Shown: positions 26,938-37,755, numbered from the stretch's first letter. The stretch: DNA of 64,000 bases from Novosphingobium resinovorum (GCF_001742225.1 NZ_CP017075.1:1302001-1366000), one strand, 5' to 3'. Notes: generated by a model from the sequence alone, not told the origin. Numbers and translations: made by a program.

Positions 26938-27714
26938 ATGATCCTGCAAACCGCCCTTCCCTCCCGGCTGCCTTCCGAGCACCTTGCCGCACTACGCGCC
27001 CAGATCGCGCAGGTGCAGGCAGCGCGCGGCCCGGTGCTGCCGTTCGGCCTGCCGCAAATCGACACACGCCTAGCCAGCGGCGGCCTCGATGGCGCTGCGC
27101 TTCACGAGATCGCCGGCGCCAGCGCCAGCTGGAGCGACGATGCTGCCGCCACCCTGTTTGCCGCGGGGCTCGCCGCGCGCTTTGCTGCCGTCCAGGGCAT
27201 GACCGTGCTGTGGGCGCTTAGCCGCTTCGACCTGTATGCTCCGGGCCTCGAACAGGTCGGGCTCGGCCCTGGCAAGGTGCTTTATGCCCAGGGCAGGAAG
27301 GACTCCGAAGTCCTTGCACTGGCCGAAGATGCTTTGCGCGACGGATCGCTGGCCTGCGTCATCGCCGAGGTCAAAGCCGCCGACCAGACCGCTACCCGGC
27401 GCCTGCAGCTGGCTGCGTCCGACGGGCGAACCCCGATGCTTCTCTACCGGCGGCATCGTTCGCGCGAGCGCAGCCCGCTGGCTCAGCCCTCCGCTGCAAT
27501 GACGCGCTGGAGCATCGCAGCGGCGCCTTCCACCGCGCTACCCCATGCGGGCATCGGCCGAGGGCAATGGACGATCGAACTTGTCCGCCAGCGCGGCGGC
27601 AATCCCTTTTCCCTTCTTGTCGAGGCCTGCGATGACCAGGGTTGCCTCGCTCTACCTGCCGCAGTTGCCGATCGAGCGACTACGCCGGTTGGAGCGTCCA
27701 TCCGCGCCGCTTGA
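26938..27714 (+). CDS. imuA: ImuA, RecA-like mutasome accessory protein
   Basis: First gene of the damage-inducible imuA-imuB-dnaE2 cassette. The 258-residue protein has a RecA/SulA-like fold (LPFGLPQIDTRLASGGLDGAALHEIAGASASWSDDAAATLFAAGLAARF, VLWALSRFDLYAPGLEQVGL), the usual ImuA pattern, and ends WTIELVRQRGGNPFSLLVEA. It is thought to help ImuB recruit the error-prone polymerase. It overlaps imuB by 83 bases in another frame, a normal arrangement. Confidence 0.9.
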   Translation: MILQTALPSRLPSEHLAALRAQIAQVQAARGPVLPFGLPQIDTRLASGGLDGAALHEIAGASASWSDDAAATLFAAGLAARFAAVQGMTVLWALSRFDLYAPGLEQVGLGPGKVLYAQGRKDSEVLALAEDALRDGSLACVIAEVKAADQTATRRLQLAASDGRTPMLLYRRHRSRERSPLAQPSAAMTRWSIAAAPSTALPHAGIGRGQWTIELVRQRGGNPFSLLVEACDDQGCLALPAAVADRATTPVGASIRAA

Positions 27715-29449
27715 CGCGGCCGCGCTGGTCCCGCGCTTTTCGCAAGCCATTGACGACGACCCCGGTGCCTGCTCGGTGCCGCGCGGCGGCGGATGGCGAC
27801 CCGGCGCACGCTGGGCGCAAGGTGCGCTTGGCCTCGCCTCGGCGCAGGCCGATATCGACGCATTGCCGGCTCATCAGCGACCGACGATGCGCGAGATGGG
27901 GCGGCGCAGCGAAACCGCCGATCATCCCTTCAGGGCCATGGCTTGTGACGACGGTGGACCGGCCGGCAGGCCGTGGCCGGTGCACGCGGCGCATCGCGAG
28001 TCATATCTCCGGGCCAGGCCCCTGGTCCTCATCACGCGCAGCGGGCAACGCGACGTCGTGACCGCCGCCTGCCCGGTCGCGCTCGACCTTGGACTGCGTC
28101 CCGGCATGGCCGCCGCCCACGCACGCGCACTCCTAAGCGACCTCGACGTGCGCGGCGCGGACCGAACTGCAGACGCGGCCTGGCTCGACCGGCTGGCGCT
28201 TCACGCCGTCCGGCACTGGACACCAACCGCAAGTGCCTGCGATGCCGATGGCCTCTGGCTCGATCTCACCGGGACCACGCATCTGTTCGGCGGCGAGGAT
28301 CGCTTCTGTCGCCGGGTTCTGCGTTTTTTGGATCGCCTGGGCTTTACCGCGCGCATCGCCATTGCCGCAACGCCGGGCGCCGCGCATGCGCTTGCCCGTT
28401 TCGCAGGCCACACCGTGATTATCCTGCCTCCACGCAGCGAGGCGCAGGCAATCGCCGACCTGCCCTTGGCCGCCCTGCGCCTGGCCGGCGACACTCTGGC
28501 AACGGCAGGCCGTTTCGGCCTGGAAAGCATCGGCGACCTCTATGCAATGCCGCGCGGCCCCCTAGCCAAGAGGCTTGGGCTGAAGGCCGTCGAGCGGCTC
28601 GACCAGGCGCGAGGCCTTGTTGCCGAGCCGATCGTTCCGGTGACTGCGTTCGAGGAGCCTCGCGCCGAGCGCCGGCTGCTCGAACCAATCGTCACCGCCG
28701 AGGCCATCAACCATGTAATCGGCGATCTTCTCACCGACCTCGTGCACGATCTGCAAGGCCGCCGGCTGGGCTTGCGCACCGCAGTGCTGACTTGCCAGCG
28801 GGTGGACGGGATCGATCAGCGCATCGCCGTGGGCACCGCGCGCGCCACCCGAGATGCTAAGCATCTCGCACGCATGTTCGCCATGCGTGTCGAGCGGATC
28901 GACCCCGGGCTTGGCATCGAGGTGATGAAGCTTGCCGCGCCGCGCGTCGAGGACCTGCAGCCGGTCGCGCTCGGGAGTGGCCTCCTGGACACCCAGCACA
29001 CGCCTGATGTCGCGCCGCTCGTCGACCAACTGGCGGGCCGGGCTGGCGAAGAGGCGCTGTTCCGGGTCAGCGCGATCGAGAGCGACGTGCCTGAGCGCGC
29101 GGTTCGCCGAATGCCGCCGCTTGCGACGACAGCCGGCTGGCCTGCCTGGCGCCGGCCGGTTCGCCTGCTGCATCGGCCTGAACTGCTCACCAACGTGGTC
29201 GCCCTGCTACCCGATCATCCTCCGCGTCGCTTCTCGTGGCGCGGCAGGCCATACCGGGTGTCGGCTGGCGAAGGCCCTGAGCGCATCCATGGCGAATGGT
29301 GGCGCTGCTCCCGCGAAATGTGGGCCGTTCGTGACTATTTCATGGTCGAGACTGGAGGCGGAGATCGCTTTTGGCTATTCCGGCGCGGAGACGGCGTCGA
29401 TGCACCGACCGGCGATCTCACCTGGTATCTCCATGGTGTGTTCGGCTGA
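27632..29449 (+). CDS. imuB: ImuB, inactive Y-family polymerase-like hub
   Basis: A 605-residue Y-family DNA polymerase homologue that lacks catalytic activity and links DnaE2 to the sliding clamp. It begins [21 protein letters not shown]; ImuB proteins carry this start in place of the catalytic DxD of real Y-family enzymes. Palm and little-finger segments follow ([60 protein letters not shown]). The real start is inside imuA; a longer reading from 27545 is rejected. The stop overlaps the dnaE2 start as TGATG. Confidence 0.92.
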   Translation: MTRVASLYLPQLPIERLRRLERPSAPLDAAALVPRFSQAIDDDPGACSVPRGGGWRPGARWAQGALGLASAQADIDALPAHQRPTMREMGRRSETADHPFRAMACDDGGPAGRPWPVHAAHRESYLRARPLVLITRSGQRDVVTAACPVALDLGLRPGMAAAHARALLSDLDVRGADRTADAAWLDRLALHAVRHWTPTASACDADGLWLDLTGTTHLFGGEDRFCRRVLRFLDRLGFTARIAIAATPGAAHALARFAGHTVIILPPRSEAQAIADLPLAALRLAGDTLATAGRFGLESIGDLYAMPRGPLAKRLGLKAVERLDQARGLVAEPIVPVTAFEEPRAERRLLEPIVTAEAINHVIGDLLTDLVHDLQGRRLGLRTAVLTCQRVDGIDQRIAVGTARATRDAKHLARMFAMRVERIDPGLGIEVMKLAAPRVEDLQPVALGSGLLDTQHTPDVAPLVDQLAGRAGEEALFRVSAIESDVPERAVRRMPPLATTAGWPAWRRPVRLLHRPELLTNVVALLPDHPPRRFSWRGRPYRVSAGEGPERIHGEWWRCSREMWAVRDYFMVETGGGDRFWLFRRGDGVDAPTGDLTWYLHGVFG

Positions 29450-32400
29450 TGGCGACCTACGTCGAACTGCAGGTCACCAGCCACTTCTCGTTCCTGCGCG
29501 GTGCTTCGGCGCCCGAGGAACTGTTCACAGCAGCCGCCACGTTTGGCCACACTGCGCTTGGCCTTGCCGATCATAACACGGTGGCCGGGATCGTGCGCGG
29601 ATGGGCCGGGCAGAAGGAGACGGGCGTACGCATGATCGCGGGCTCGCGCATCGAACTGGCCGATGGCCGCGCGATGCTGCTCTACCCTACCGATCGCCCT
29701 GCCTGGTCGCGTCTTACGCGCCTGCTTTCGCTGGGCAAGGGCCGCGGCGGCAAGGGCAAGTGCATCCTTACATGGAATGACATAGCCGAGAGTTGCCAAG
29801 GGCTGGTCGCTATCCTGCTTCCGGATATGCCGGACGCACGGACCGCTGCCCACCTCCAGGACCTGCGCGCCGCCTTCGGCGATCGCGGGTACTGTGCTTT
29901 ATCGCTGCGCCGCCGGCCGGGCGACCAGAGCCGGCTTCACGGTCTCGATGCCCTCGCCCGCAAGGCCGGCAATCGCTGCGTCGCGACTGGCGACGTGCTT
30001 TACCATCAACCCGAACTGCGCCCGCTGCAGGACGTAATGACCGCCATCCGCGAGAAGACGACGATCGATGCCCTGGGCTTCAGGCGCGAGAGGTTCATGG
30101 ACCGCAACCTCAAGTCGCCGCAGGAAATGGAGCGCCGCTTCGCCGCCTTCCCTGATGCCATCCAGGCCAGCGCCGACATCGCCGCGCAGTGCCGTTTCGA
30201 TCTGGGCGAAATCCAGTACCAGTATCCCTACGAGGAGGTGATGGCCGGCCGCACCGCGCAGCAGGCACTGGCCGCCCTAACCGAGGAAGCGGCGGCGCGC
30301 ATGTTTCCGCAAGGGCTGGGCGAGGCCTACCGCAAGCAGATCGATCACGAACTGCGGCTGATCGAGCAGCTCGGCTATGCGCCCTATTTCCTGACCGTCC
30401 ATGCGATCGTCGCCGAGAGCCGGCGTCGCGGCATCCTGTGCCAGGGGCGCGGCTCGGCGGCCAACAGCTGCGTATGCTTCATGCTGGGCATCACCTCGAT
30501 CGATCCGATCAAACACGAACTGCTGTTCGAGCGCTTCGTCTCGGGCGAGCGCAAGGAGCCGCCCGACATCGACGTCGATTTCGAGCACGAGCGGCGCGAG
30601 GAGATCATCCAGTGGATCTACGAGACCTACGGGCGCCACCGCTCGGCGCTGACCGCGGTCGTCACCCGCTACCGCACGCGAGGCGCGGTCGCCGAAGTCG
30701 GCAAGGCGCTGGGCTTGCCGCGCGACCTGACCAAGATGCTGACCGGGCTTGTCTGGGGCTGGTCGATGGACGGGATCGGCGACGAGCAGATCGAGAGCCT
30801 CAACCTCAATGCCGATGATCATCGCCTGCGCCTGACGCTGGAATTGTCGCGTCAGCTAATCGGCACGCCGCGCCACTTGTCGCAGCACCCTGGCGGCTTC
30901 GTGCTGACGCAGGACCGGCTCAACGATCTCGTGCCGATCGAGCCGGCGCGCATGGAGGATCGCCAGATCATCGAGTGGGACAAGGACGACATCGATGCCC
31001 TCAAGTTCATGAAGGTCGACGTGCTGGGCCTGGGCATGCTCGGCTGCATGAACCGCGCTTTCAACCTGCTCGAAACGCACAAGGGCATCCGGGTCGGCAT
31101 GGCCGACCTGCAGGACGACGACCCGGACGTCTACGCGATGATCCAGAAGGCCGACACATTGGGCGTGTTCCAGATCGAGAGCCGCGCGCAGATGTCGATG
31201 CTGCCACGCATCAAGCCCGACAAGTTCTACGATCTCGTCATCGAAGTCGCGATCGTGCGGCCGGGTCCCATCCAGGGCGACATGGTACATCCCTACCTGC
31301 GGCGGCGCGAAGGCAAGGAGACCCCCGAGTATCCGAAGGCCGAACTGCGCGCGGTGCTGGAAAAGACACTCGGCGTGCCGCTGTTCCAGGAGCAGGCAAT
31401 GAAGGTTGCGATCGTCGGCGCCGGCTTTACGCCGGTCGAAGCCGACCAGCTGCGCCGCGCCATGGCGACTTTCAAGCTGACCGGAGGCGTCAGCCACTTC
31501 TACGACAAGCTCGTCGGCGGCATGGTCGCGCGCGGCTACCCCAAAGACTTTGCCGAACGCACCTTCAAGCAGATCGAGGGCTTTGGCTCCTATGGCTTTC
31601 CCGAGAGCCATGCCGCCTCCTTCGCCAAGATCGCTTATGCCAGTTGCTGGATGAAGCACCATCATCCCGACGTGTTCTGCGCCGCCCTGCTCAACGCGCA
31701 GCCGATGGGTTTCTATGCGCCCGCGCAGATCGTGCGCGATGCGAGGGCGCACGGCGTCGAGGTGCGTCCTGTCTCGATCAACCACAGCCACTGGGACTGT
31801 TCGCTCGAATCTGGCCGCGGCAAATACCTCGCGGTCCGACTGGGTTTTCGCCAGGTGCGGGGCCTCGCCAACGTCCATGCCGCCGCGATCGTCGCCGCAC
31901 GCGGCCCTGCCCGGTTCGGAACCATCGAGGAGGTGTGGCGCCGCGCCGGGGTACCGCGCGCGGCGATCGAGCGGCTTGCCGAGGCCGATGCCTTTTCCAG
32001 CATCGCACAAGATCGCCGGCAGGGCCTTTGGAAGGTGAAAGGTCTAGGGGACGCGCCGCTCCCGCTCTTCGCGGCGGCCGACGAGCGCGAAGCGCGTTTC
32101 AGGCCGGAGAGCGTAGAACAGGACGTGACCTTGCGGGCGATGAGCGAGGGCCGCGAAGTCGTCGAGGATTATCGCTCGCTCCAGATGTCGCTTCGCGGCC
32201 ACCCGCTCCAGTTCCTGCGCTCGCAGCTCGATGCCATGCGCATCGTGCGCTGCGCCGATCTTGGCGCGATCCGCGATGGTCGCAACATAGAGGTTGCCGG
32301 GGTAATCCTCGTACGCCAGCGGCCCGGATCGGCCAAGGGCGTGCTGTTCGTGACGATCGAGGACGAGACCGGCATCGCCAACGGCATCCTGTGGCCGAAC

Positions 32401-32709
32401 AAGTTCGAGATCTACCGCCGGCAGATCATGTCCGCCTCGATGATCGCAATGCGCGGCCGCCTGCAGAAGGAAGGCGAGATCATCCACGTGATTTGCGACC
32501 GCATCATCAACCACGACGACATGCTCCGCTCGATTGCCCACAGCGACTTTACCGTGACGCCAGGACGCGGTGACGGCGCCAGTAACGGCGGCGGTCCCGA
32601 TCCACGCGATCCATCCTGGCCTCGCGGCAGGACGCTGGGCTCGCCAGGCTACGGGCCGGGCAAGGATCCCGATGATCTCGTGCCGATCCGCAGTCACGAT
32701 TTTCACTGA
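29449..32709 (+). CDS. dnaE2: DnaE2, error-prone DNA polymerase III alpha homologue
   Basis: C-family replicative-type polymerase used in damage tolerance and mutagenesis, 1086 residues, normal for DnaE2. The N-terminal PHP domain ([33 protein letters not shown]) is followed by the palm with [24 protein letters not shown] (catalytic Asp pair), the fingers ([34 protein letters not shown]) and the OB domain near [27 protein letters not shown]. Translation is coupled to imuB. The N-terminal signatures match DnaE2 rather than housekeeping DnaE1, and so does the operon. Confidence 0.95.
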   Translation: MATYVELQVTSHFSFLRGASAPEELFTAAATFGHTALGLADHNTVAGIVRGWAGQKETGVRMIAGSRIELADGRAMLLYPTDRPAWSRLTRLLSLGKGRGGKGKCILTWNDIAESCQGLVAILLPDMPDARTAAHLQDLRAAFGDRGYCALSLRRRPGDQSRLHGLDALARKAGNRCVATGDVLYHQPELRPLQDVMTAIREKTTIDALGFRRERFMDRNLKSPQEMERRFAAFPDAIQASADIAAQCRFDLGEIQYQYPYEEVMAGRTAQQALAALTEEAAARMFPQGLGEAYRKQIDHELRLIEQLGYAPYFLTVHAIVAESRRRGILCQGRGSAANSCVCFMLGITSIDPIKHELLFERFVSGERKEPPDIDVDFEHERREEIIQWIYETYGRHRSALTAVVTRYRTRGAVAEVGKALGLPRDLTKMLTGLVWGWSMDGIGDEQIESLNLNADDHRLRLTLELSRQLIGTPRHLSQHPGGFVLTQDRLNDLVPIEPARMEDRQIIEWDKDDIDALKFMKVDVLGLGMLGCMNRAFNLLETHKGIRVGMADLQDDDPDVYAMIQKADTLGVFQIESRAQMSMLPRIKPDKFYDLVIEVAIVRPGPIQGDMVHPYLRRREGKETPEYPKAELRAVLEKTLGVPLFQEQAMKVAIVGAGFTPVEADQLRRAMATFKLTGGVSHFYDKLVGGMVARGYPKDFAERTFKQIEGFGSYGFPESHAASFAKIAYASCWMKHHHPDVFCAALLNAQPMGFYAPAQIVRDARAHGVEVRPVSINHSHWDCSLESGRGKYLAVRLGFRQVRGLANVHAAAIVAARGPARFGTIEEVWRRAGVPRAAIERLAEADAFSSIAQDRRQGLWKVKGLGDAPLPLFAAADEREARFRPESVEQDVTLRAMSEGREVVEDYRSLQMSLRGHPLQFLRSQLDAMRIVRCADLGAIRDGRNIEVAGVILVRQRPGSAKGVLFVTIEDETGIANGILWPNKFEIYRRQIMSASMIAMRGRLQKEGEIIHVICDRIINHDDMLRSIAHSDFTVTPGRGDGASNGGGPDPRDPSWPRGRTLGSPGYGPGKDPDDLVPIRSHDFH

Positions 32710-32811
32710 TCGACCATTCACGTTTCGCCCGGGCAGATCGGGCGCGTCATTTTCTCGGCCCTGCCCTGCGCACGCTTTCCCCGGCAGCGCGCCGCGACTA
32801 TCAGGCTGGCG

Positions 32812-33690
32812 ATGACGTCTTTCGCTTCAAATGCCTTGTCCGAAGCTGCCCGCGCTCTCGAAGCCCATCCGGACTTTCGGGTGCTTCGGCGCCTGCTTCC
32901 AGTGAACCGGCTATATGCAGGACCGCCGCACGGGAAGTCACGCATTGGTCTCGCCCTCGACGTCGAAACAACAGGTCTCGACCGGGAAACCGACAAGATC
33001 ATCGAACTTGCCGTCCAGCGCTTTCGCTTCGATGAGCTCGGCCGGATTGTGCAGGTCGGCACACCCCGGCTCTGGCGCGAGGATCCGCAGCAGCCACTTG
33101 ATCCCAGGATCACCCGTCTCACCGGCCTGTCCGACGAGGCCCTCGCGGGTCAGGCGATCGACGAGGCGGAAGCTACCGACATTCTGGCATCCGCCGATCT
33201 CATCGTCGCACACAACGCCGCCTTCGACCGGCCTTTCGTCGATCGGCGGCTTCCGACAATCGCAGGGCGCGCCTGGGCCTGTTCGATGTCGGAGGTCGAC
33301 TGGCTGGAACTCGGCTTCGACGGGAAGGCCCTGGGATACCTGGTTTCGCAGTGCGGATGGTTCTTCGAGGGGCACCGCGCCGAGAACGACATCCTCGCGC
33401 TGATCTACCTCCTTGGCCACACCGCGCCTGATGGTGAAACCATCATGGCCAAGCTTCTGGCCCAGTCGCAGCGGCCGAGCTTTCGCGTGAACGCAGTGGA
33501 TGCTCCATTCGAGAGCAAGGATGCCCTCAAGGCACGCGGCTATCGCTGGGACCCGGCGATGCGCTTCTGGTGGAAAACCATTCCCGAGGAAGACATGGAC
33601 GCCGAGCGATCGTGGCTACTGGCGGACATCTATACCGGTCACGGCGAGCCGGCATTCCATCCCCAATCTGCTTGCGAACGATATCGATAA
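32812..33690 (+). CDS. DnaQ-like 3'-5' exonuclease beside dnaE2
   Basis: A DEDDh-family exonuclease of 292 residues. All motifs are present: Asp50 and Glu52 (ALDVETTG), Asp139 (HNAAFDRPF), and His188/Asp193 (HRAENDILA). A C-terminal extension of about 80 residues (VDAPFESKDALKARGYRWDPAMRFWWKTI) resembles a nuclease-associated substrate-binding module. It lies 102 bases after dnaE2 on the same strand and may be co-expressed. It could proofread for an ImuB/DnaE2 complex, which lacks its own exonuclease; that link is inference. Confidence 0.88.
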   Translation: MTSFASNALSEAARALEAHPDFRVLRRLLPVNRLYAGPPHGKSRIGLALDVETTGLDRETDKIIELAVQRFRFDELGRIVQVGTPRLWREDPQQPLDPRITRLTGLSDEALAGQAIDEAEATDILASADLIVAHNAAFDRPFVDRRLPTIAGRAWACSMSEVDWLELGFDGKALGYLVSQCGWFFEGHRAENDILALIYLLGHTAPDGETIMAKLLAQSQRPSFRVNAVDAPFESKDALKARGYRWDPAMRFWWKTIPEEDMDAERSWLLADIYTGHGEPAFHPQSACERYR

Positions 33691-33756
33691 GGGCAGCGTG
33701 ACCGAACCATTGGCGAATGGGGTTTCAAGGCTCGCCTACTGCTCTATGAAACGCTC

Positions 33757-34557
33757 ATGCGCAAACTGATCCTGCTCACCCTTTCGCTCGCCGTCGCCAC
33801 GCCTGCCCATGCCTGGGGGCCGATCGGGCACCGCATCACAGGTGCCATCGCCGACGAGAACCTGAGCGGCCTCGCCCGCGCGAATGTCCGGATGCTGCTC
33901 GGCACCGAAGACCTTGCCGAGGCAGCGACCTGGCCTGACGACATGAAATCCAATCCCGACACCTTCTGGCAGAAGCAGGCCAGCCCCTGGCACTACGTCA
34001 CCGTGAAGGGTGATGAGTACAAGGCATCCGATGCCCCGGCAGAAGGCGACGCGATGACGGCGCTTGCACGCTTCACCGCCACGCTGCGAGATCCGAGGGC
34101 GCCGCTTGAAGACAAGCGGCTTGCGCTGCGCTTCATCGTCCACATCATCGGCGATCTGCACCAGCCGCTTCACGATGGAGCCGGCAATGATCGCGGCGGC
34201 AATGCGGTTTCGGTCACCTGGTTCGGCAAGCCGACCAACCTCCACTCGGTCTGGGATTCCGGATTGATCGAGCAGCGCTCGCTTTCCTACTCCGAATACA
34301 CGGCCTGGCTGTCGCGCTCGATCAAGCCCGAGGACGTGATTGCCTGGAACGAGCGCGATCCCGCCGTATGGATTCGTGAGAGCATCGCCCTGCGCAAGAC
34401 GATCTATCCGACCGACCCGGCATTGTCCTGGGACTATGCGTACCAGCACCGGGCTGAGGTCGATGAACGCCTCAAACGCGGCGGCGTGCGCATAGCGGCT
34501 TACCTGAACTGGGTGTTCGAGGCGGCACAGCCTGCGACGAGCGCTGCCAAGCGTTGA
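33757..34557 (+). CDS. S1/P1-type secreted nuclease
   Basis: A zinc-dependent single-strand nuclease of the S1/P1 family, 266 residues. The signal peptide MRKLILLTLSLAVATPAHA is followed by Trp20 as the mature N terminus (WGPIGHRITGAIA), whose backbone and His residues bind zinc. Other metal ligands are visible in WPDD, WHYV, FIVHIIGDLHQPLH (HxxxD), and GGNAVSVTW...NLHSVWDSGLI. Acts in the periplasm or outside to degrade RNA and single-stranded DNA, perhaps for phosphate scavenging. Confidence 0.92.
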   Translation: MRKLILLTLSLAVATPAHAWGPIGHRITGAIADENLSGLARANVRMLLGTEDLAEAATWPDDMKSNPDTFWQKQASPWHYVTVKGDEYKASDAPAEGDAMTALARFTATLRDPRAPLEDKRLALRFIVHIIGDLHQPLHDGAGNDRGGNAVSVTWFGKPTNLHSVWDSGLIEQRSLSYSEYTAWLSRSIKPEDVIAWNERDPAVWIRESIALRKTIYPTDPALSWDYAYQHRAEVDERLKRGGVRIAAYLNWVFEAAQPATSAAKR

Positions 34558-34578
34558 GACTACTGGCTGCCCGGCCGA

Positions 34579-35409
34579 TCAGAGCATCTCGAGAGGTCGG
34601 CGCCTGGTTGGCGGCGGGAAGTGGCGCTCGAGGAGGGCAATCGCGTCTTCGGTGAGTTCGAGGTCCATGGCGGCGCGGTTGTCGCGCACATGCGCGAGCG
34701 ACGCTGCTTTGGGTATCGCGATGACTCCGGGACGGCGCAGCAGCCATGCCAGCGCAACCTGTGCCGCGGAAACGCCGCGCTCGGACGCGATCCGCCCCAG
34801 CACCTTGTGTCCAAGCAGGCGCCCCTGCTCGACCGGGCTGTAAGCCATGACCGGGATTGAACGCCGGCCAAGCCACGGGATCAAATCGAACTCCGGTCCT
34901 CGCCGGGCAAGATTATAGAGAATCTGGTTGGTCATGCAGGCAGGGCCTCCGACCTCCTGCAGCTCTACCATGTCGTCGGTGTCGAGGTTGCTTACGCCCC
35001 AGCGCGCAATCAGCCCCGATGCGACAAGTCCCTCCATGGCCTCGACGGTCTCCGCCAACGGAACGCTCCCGCGCCAATGAAGCAGGTAAAGATCCAGATG
35101 GTCCGTACGCAGCCGCTGGCAGCTCGCTTCACAGGCCTGCCGCAGGCGTGCGCGCGATGCGTTCTGCGGATAGGCCTTGCTCACCAGGAACACCTCGTCC
35201 CGGCGGCCCGCGATGGCTTCGCCAACTAGACGCTCGGCTTCACCATCCGCATACATCTCGGCCGTGTCGATCAGCCGCAGGCCAAGATCAAGGCCCGCTT
35301 GCAAAGCAGCGATCTCCTGCTGCCGCTGATCTGCCTGTTCGCCCATCATCCACGTCCCCTGGCCAAGGACAGGGACCCTTGTTCCGTCAGCAAATGAAAC
35401 TGTCTTCAT
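34579..35409 (-). CDS. Aldo/keto reductase
   Basis: NADPH-dependent aldo/keto reductase with a TIM-barrel fold, 276 residues. The catalytic tetrad is visible as Asp48 and Tyr53 (DTAEMYADGE), Lys78 (LVSKAYP) and His111 (LYLLHWRGS). The C-terminal cofactor motif VIAIPKAASLAHVRDN is also present. The start MKTVSFADGTRVPVLGQGTWMMG is the family N terminus; a longer reading through 35655 is rejected. It is divergent from the SRAP gene. The physiological substrate cannot be predicted. Confidence 0.9.
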   Translation of the reverse strand: MKTVSFADGTRVPVLGQGTWMMGEQADQRQQEIAALQAGLDLGLRLIDTAEMYADGEAERLVGEAIAGRRDEVFLVSKAYPQNASRARLRQACEASCQRLRTDHLDLYLLHWRGSVPLAETVEAMEGLVASGLIARWGVSNLDTDDMVELQEVGGPACMTNQILYNLARRGPEFDLIPWLGRRSIPVMAYSPVEQGRLLGHKVLGRIASERGVSAAQVALAWLLRRPGVIAIPKAASLAHVRDNRAAMDLELTEDAIALLERHFPPPTRRRPLEML

Positions 35410-35614
35410 GGCATTATGAACACCCAAGGACGGCACCGGTTCGCAAGCACGCCATGATGATGAACCCGCCTGCCGCAAGCTGGCCTGCAGTCCGAGTAAG
35501 GCCGGCTTGCGTAACGCCCACGCAGGCAGGCCTTTGCCCTTGCCAGCCACCTGCAGACCACAGGTTGCAACGAGACGATCGAGGGTTATTCTCCATAGCG
35601 AGAGGATTGAGCCC

Positions 35615-36250
35615 ATTTGCAACTTGTACCGCCTGACCACACCGACGAGTGCCATCGCCGGGATGTTCAGTGCGCAGGGCGGACCAGCGCCAAACCTCGC
35701 CGAGGAGATTTACCCTGGCTACCCCGGTCTCGTCGTCACGGCCGGGCAGGTCCAGGCAATGTCCTGGGGCTTTCCTCGAGCCCAGAAAAGCGCGCGCACC
35801 GGTCTTCCGATCAAACCGCGAACCGTCAACAATGCCCGCGAGGACAAGCTGGCCACGCCGTTCTGGCGCGACAGTTTCATGAACCGGCGGTGCCTGATCC
35901 CGGTCGGCGCCTGGGCTGAGGCACAAGGCGAAAGAGGCCGCATGACGCGAACCTGGTACGCGGTGCCCGGCGATGAACCCTTTGCGGTAGCTGGCATCTG
36001 GCGACCCACGAGCGAGTGGGGCAACGCCTATTCGATGGTAATGGTCGACAGCTGCGAATTCATGGGCGAGGTCCACGACCGGATGCCCACTATCCTTCGG
36101 CGACAAGACTGGAACACTTGGCTGCTCGGCACGCCTGAAAATGCATTCGCACTGTGCCGGGTATGGGACGGCGAATTGACGATGGACGCCACGGCGGAAC
36201 CGTGGGCGAAGGGCCGACAGCACGCCCCTGGCTCGCCTACTTTGTTATGA
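35615..36250 (+). CDS. SOS response-associated peptidase (SRAP/YedK) with an ATT start
   Basis: SRAP proteins bind abasic sites in single-stranded DNA through Cys2, which must follow the initiator Met. Here the family start M-CNLYR is read as ATT-TGC-AAC-TTG-TAC-CGC, so the only codon in the right place is ATT at 35615, with AGGA 8 bases upstream. Other active-site parts are present: NNARED (Asn), AEAQGE region (Glu) and VHDRMP (His). An ATG is lost; either ATT initiates, as in infC, or the gene is damaged. About 211 residues. Confidence 0.8.
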   Translation: MCNLYRLTTPTSAIAGMFSAQGGPAPNLAEEIYPGYPGLVVTAGQVQAMSWGFPRAQKSARTGLPIKPRTVNNAREDKLATPFWRDSFMNRRCLIPVGAWAEAQGERGRMTRTWYAVPGDEPFAVAGIWRPTSEWGNAYSMVMVDSCEFMGEVHDRMPTILRRQDWNTWLLGTPENAFALCRVWDGELTMDATAEPWAKGRQHAPGSPTLL

Positions 36251-37332
36251 GCCGCCCCCTGGTCCTTCTGGCACTCGCCACAACGCTTCCGACAACGGCT
36301 TTTCCCCGGGGCGCGCGCGGCGGCACTGGTCTTCCCTGCACGCGCGCGCGTCAGTGATTGAAAGCTATTGGATGCAGCAGCCAAAAAGTTTTTTGATTTG
36401 GCGTTAAAGGACCCAAAAACCTCAAAGCAGCCAGACAAGGTCTAATAGCTGGATCTTTAAAAAGCTAAGGCCACGTTTTTCGCCAGCGTAGCGATGGGAG
36501 AGAAAGCAACTGCGCGGAGCGTACAAAACAACCATGCGGTGGCGCGCGCGTTTCGAAGACATGTATGGAACATCCCGGCGGCAGATTGGCCGCCTGCCTG
36601 GAATGCGCCGATTTATGGACCTGATAACGGATGGGCGCGGCATCAGGCCATGATGTGGGCTTAATGTAATGCCAAGCCCAGCTCAATGCATGGCCGCAGC
36701 GAAATCAGTTTACCCGGGCGCAGATAAGCGCACGACGAGGGTGACGCGAGGAGATCGGCGAGGCCACCAGCGATTACCAAGCGGGAAAATACAACGGGAC
36801 AGGTCTGCTGCTGAACGTGGGACTGTAACCGGCACGATTAGCGTGGCTCCGGCATGCGCAGGCGCCTCGGCGCAAGGATCATCCGACGCCGGGCGGCCGC
36901 GACTTCGGCCGATACCTTGGGGCCGAACACCTTTTTGACCAGGCTGGCGGCGGGTGCGGTGCACTTTGCGGTGTGCCGGGTCGATCATCAGCCCATCAGG
37001 AGCGGCATCGCCAAGCAGCCAGGAAAGCTCTTGCCGATGCTCACGCCTCAGGCCGCCGGGCCCCGTACGCGCCGCAGGCCCTGCGGTCCCGGGGCGGCGA
37101 CGCTCTGCATCTCGCCGGCAAGTCATCGACCGGTCTGGACGACCTAGCCGGAAATTGCCCTTCGGCCCGTGTTTCCGGCTGGCGGCGCCGATGCGCGTCA
37201 CTGTTCCACGTCGGGCGCCTTGGATTCCCAGTCGGTGATCAGCACCGACTGCAGGCCCGTATGGCCGACCGCGACATCCGCCATCGACTGCTCCCATTCC
37301 TCGACCTTTTGCCGGGTCTCGAACGCCTTGCA
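36251..37332. other. Gene-poor region with a transposase relic
   Basis: More than 1 kb without an intact gene. The first 400 bases (36340-36480) are AT-richer than the surroundings. An IS5-like transposase fragment lies at 36887-37018 on the minus strand. No terminal inverted repeats or target duplication were found, so this looks like a decayed insertion site. Confidence 0.5.
36887..37018 (-). pseudogene. IS5-family transposase fragment
   Basis: The minus-strand frame reads LMIDPAHRKVHRTRRQPG and KGVRPQGIGRSRG. This matches the pattern MIDxTHxKxHR...(K)KG...QAIGRSRGG of IS5-group DDE transposases, where the first Asp is catalytic. The flanking frame shows no further similarity, so only about 45 residues survive. 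Confidence 0.55.
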
Positions 37333-37620
37333 TCAAAGACCGTAGGTCTCGATGCCCTTCGAGGTCAGGTAGGCGAGGAACTGCGCGTTGAGGGCCGTCT
37401 GGGACCGGATGTAGTGATTCGACATCTGGTAGCTCTGCGGGTCCATGACGAACGGTTTGACGACAAGTTCGACCAGCTTGCTATGGTAGCACTTGCCCCA
37501 AAATGCATCTGCGGCCATGCAACCGGCGTAGACCCGGTCAGTCTTCGCCGCCTGGGCAGCCACCGGCAGCGGTGCCGCAAGAATTGCAGTGCTCGCCGCA
37601 ACGAACAGTCCGAATTTCAT
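37333..37620 (-). CDS. Small secreted protein of unknown function
   Basis: A 95-residue protein with a clear signal peptide (MKFGLFVAASTAILAAPLPVAAQA) and a mature part of about 70 residues with two Cys (AGCMAADAFWGKCYHS) that could form a disulfide. The remainder (MSNHYIRSQTALNAQFLAYLTSKGI) is helical. Likely periplasmic. I do not recognise a family. No operon partner is obvious; the IS5 relic lies upstream of its stop. Confidence 0.65.
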   Translation of the reverse strand: MKFGLFVAASTAILAAPLPVAAQAAKTDRVYAGCMAADAFWGKCYHSKLVELVVKPFVMDPQSYQMSNHYIRSQTALNAQFLAYLTSKGIETYGL

Positions 37621-37755
37621 CAGGGTCCCCCCGGATGTCCCATCCCCTGTCTAGCATCGGCGCGGCGATGTCCAAGCCGGCAAACCGGATACAGGCCGCA
37701 GCCGCGAGCAGAGACCTTGAAGCCTCTCGTGCATATGCAACTCTAGCGTCGCACC

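Noticed and set aside
36710..37336. The 208-residue minus frame as an intact gene
   Set aside because: Only about 45 residues resemble an IS5 transposase; the rest is low-complexity. Recorded as a relic instead.
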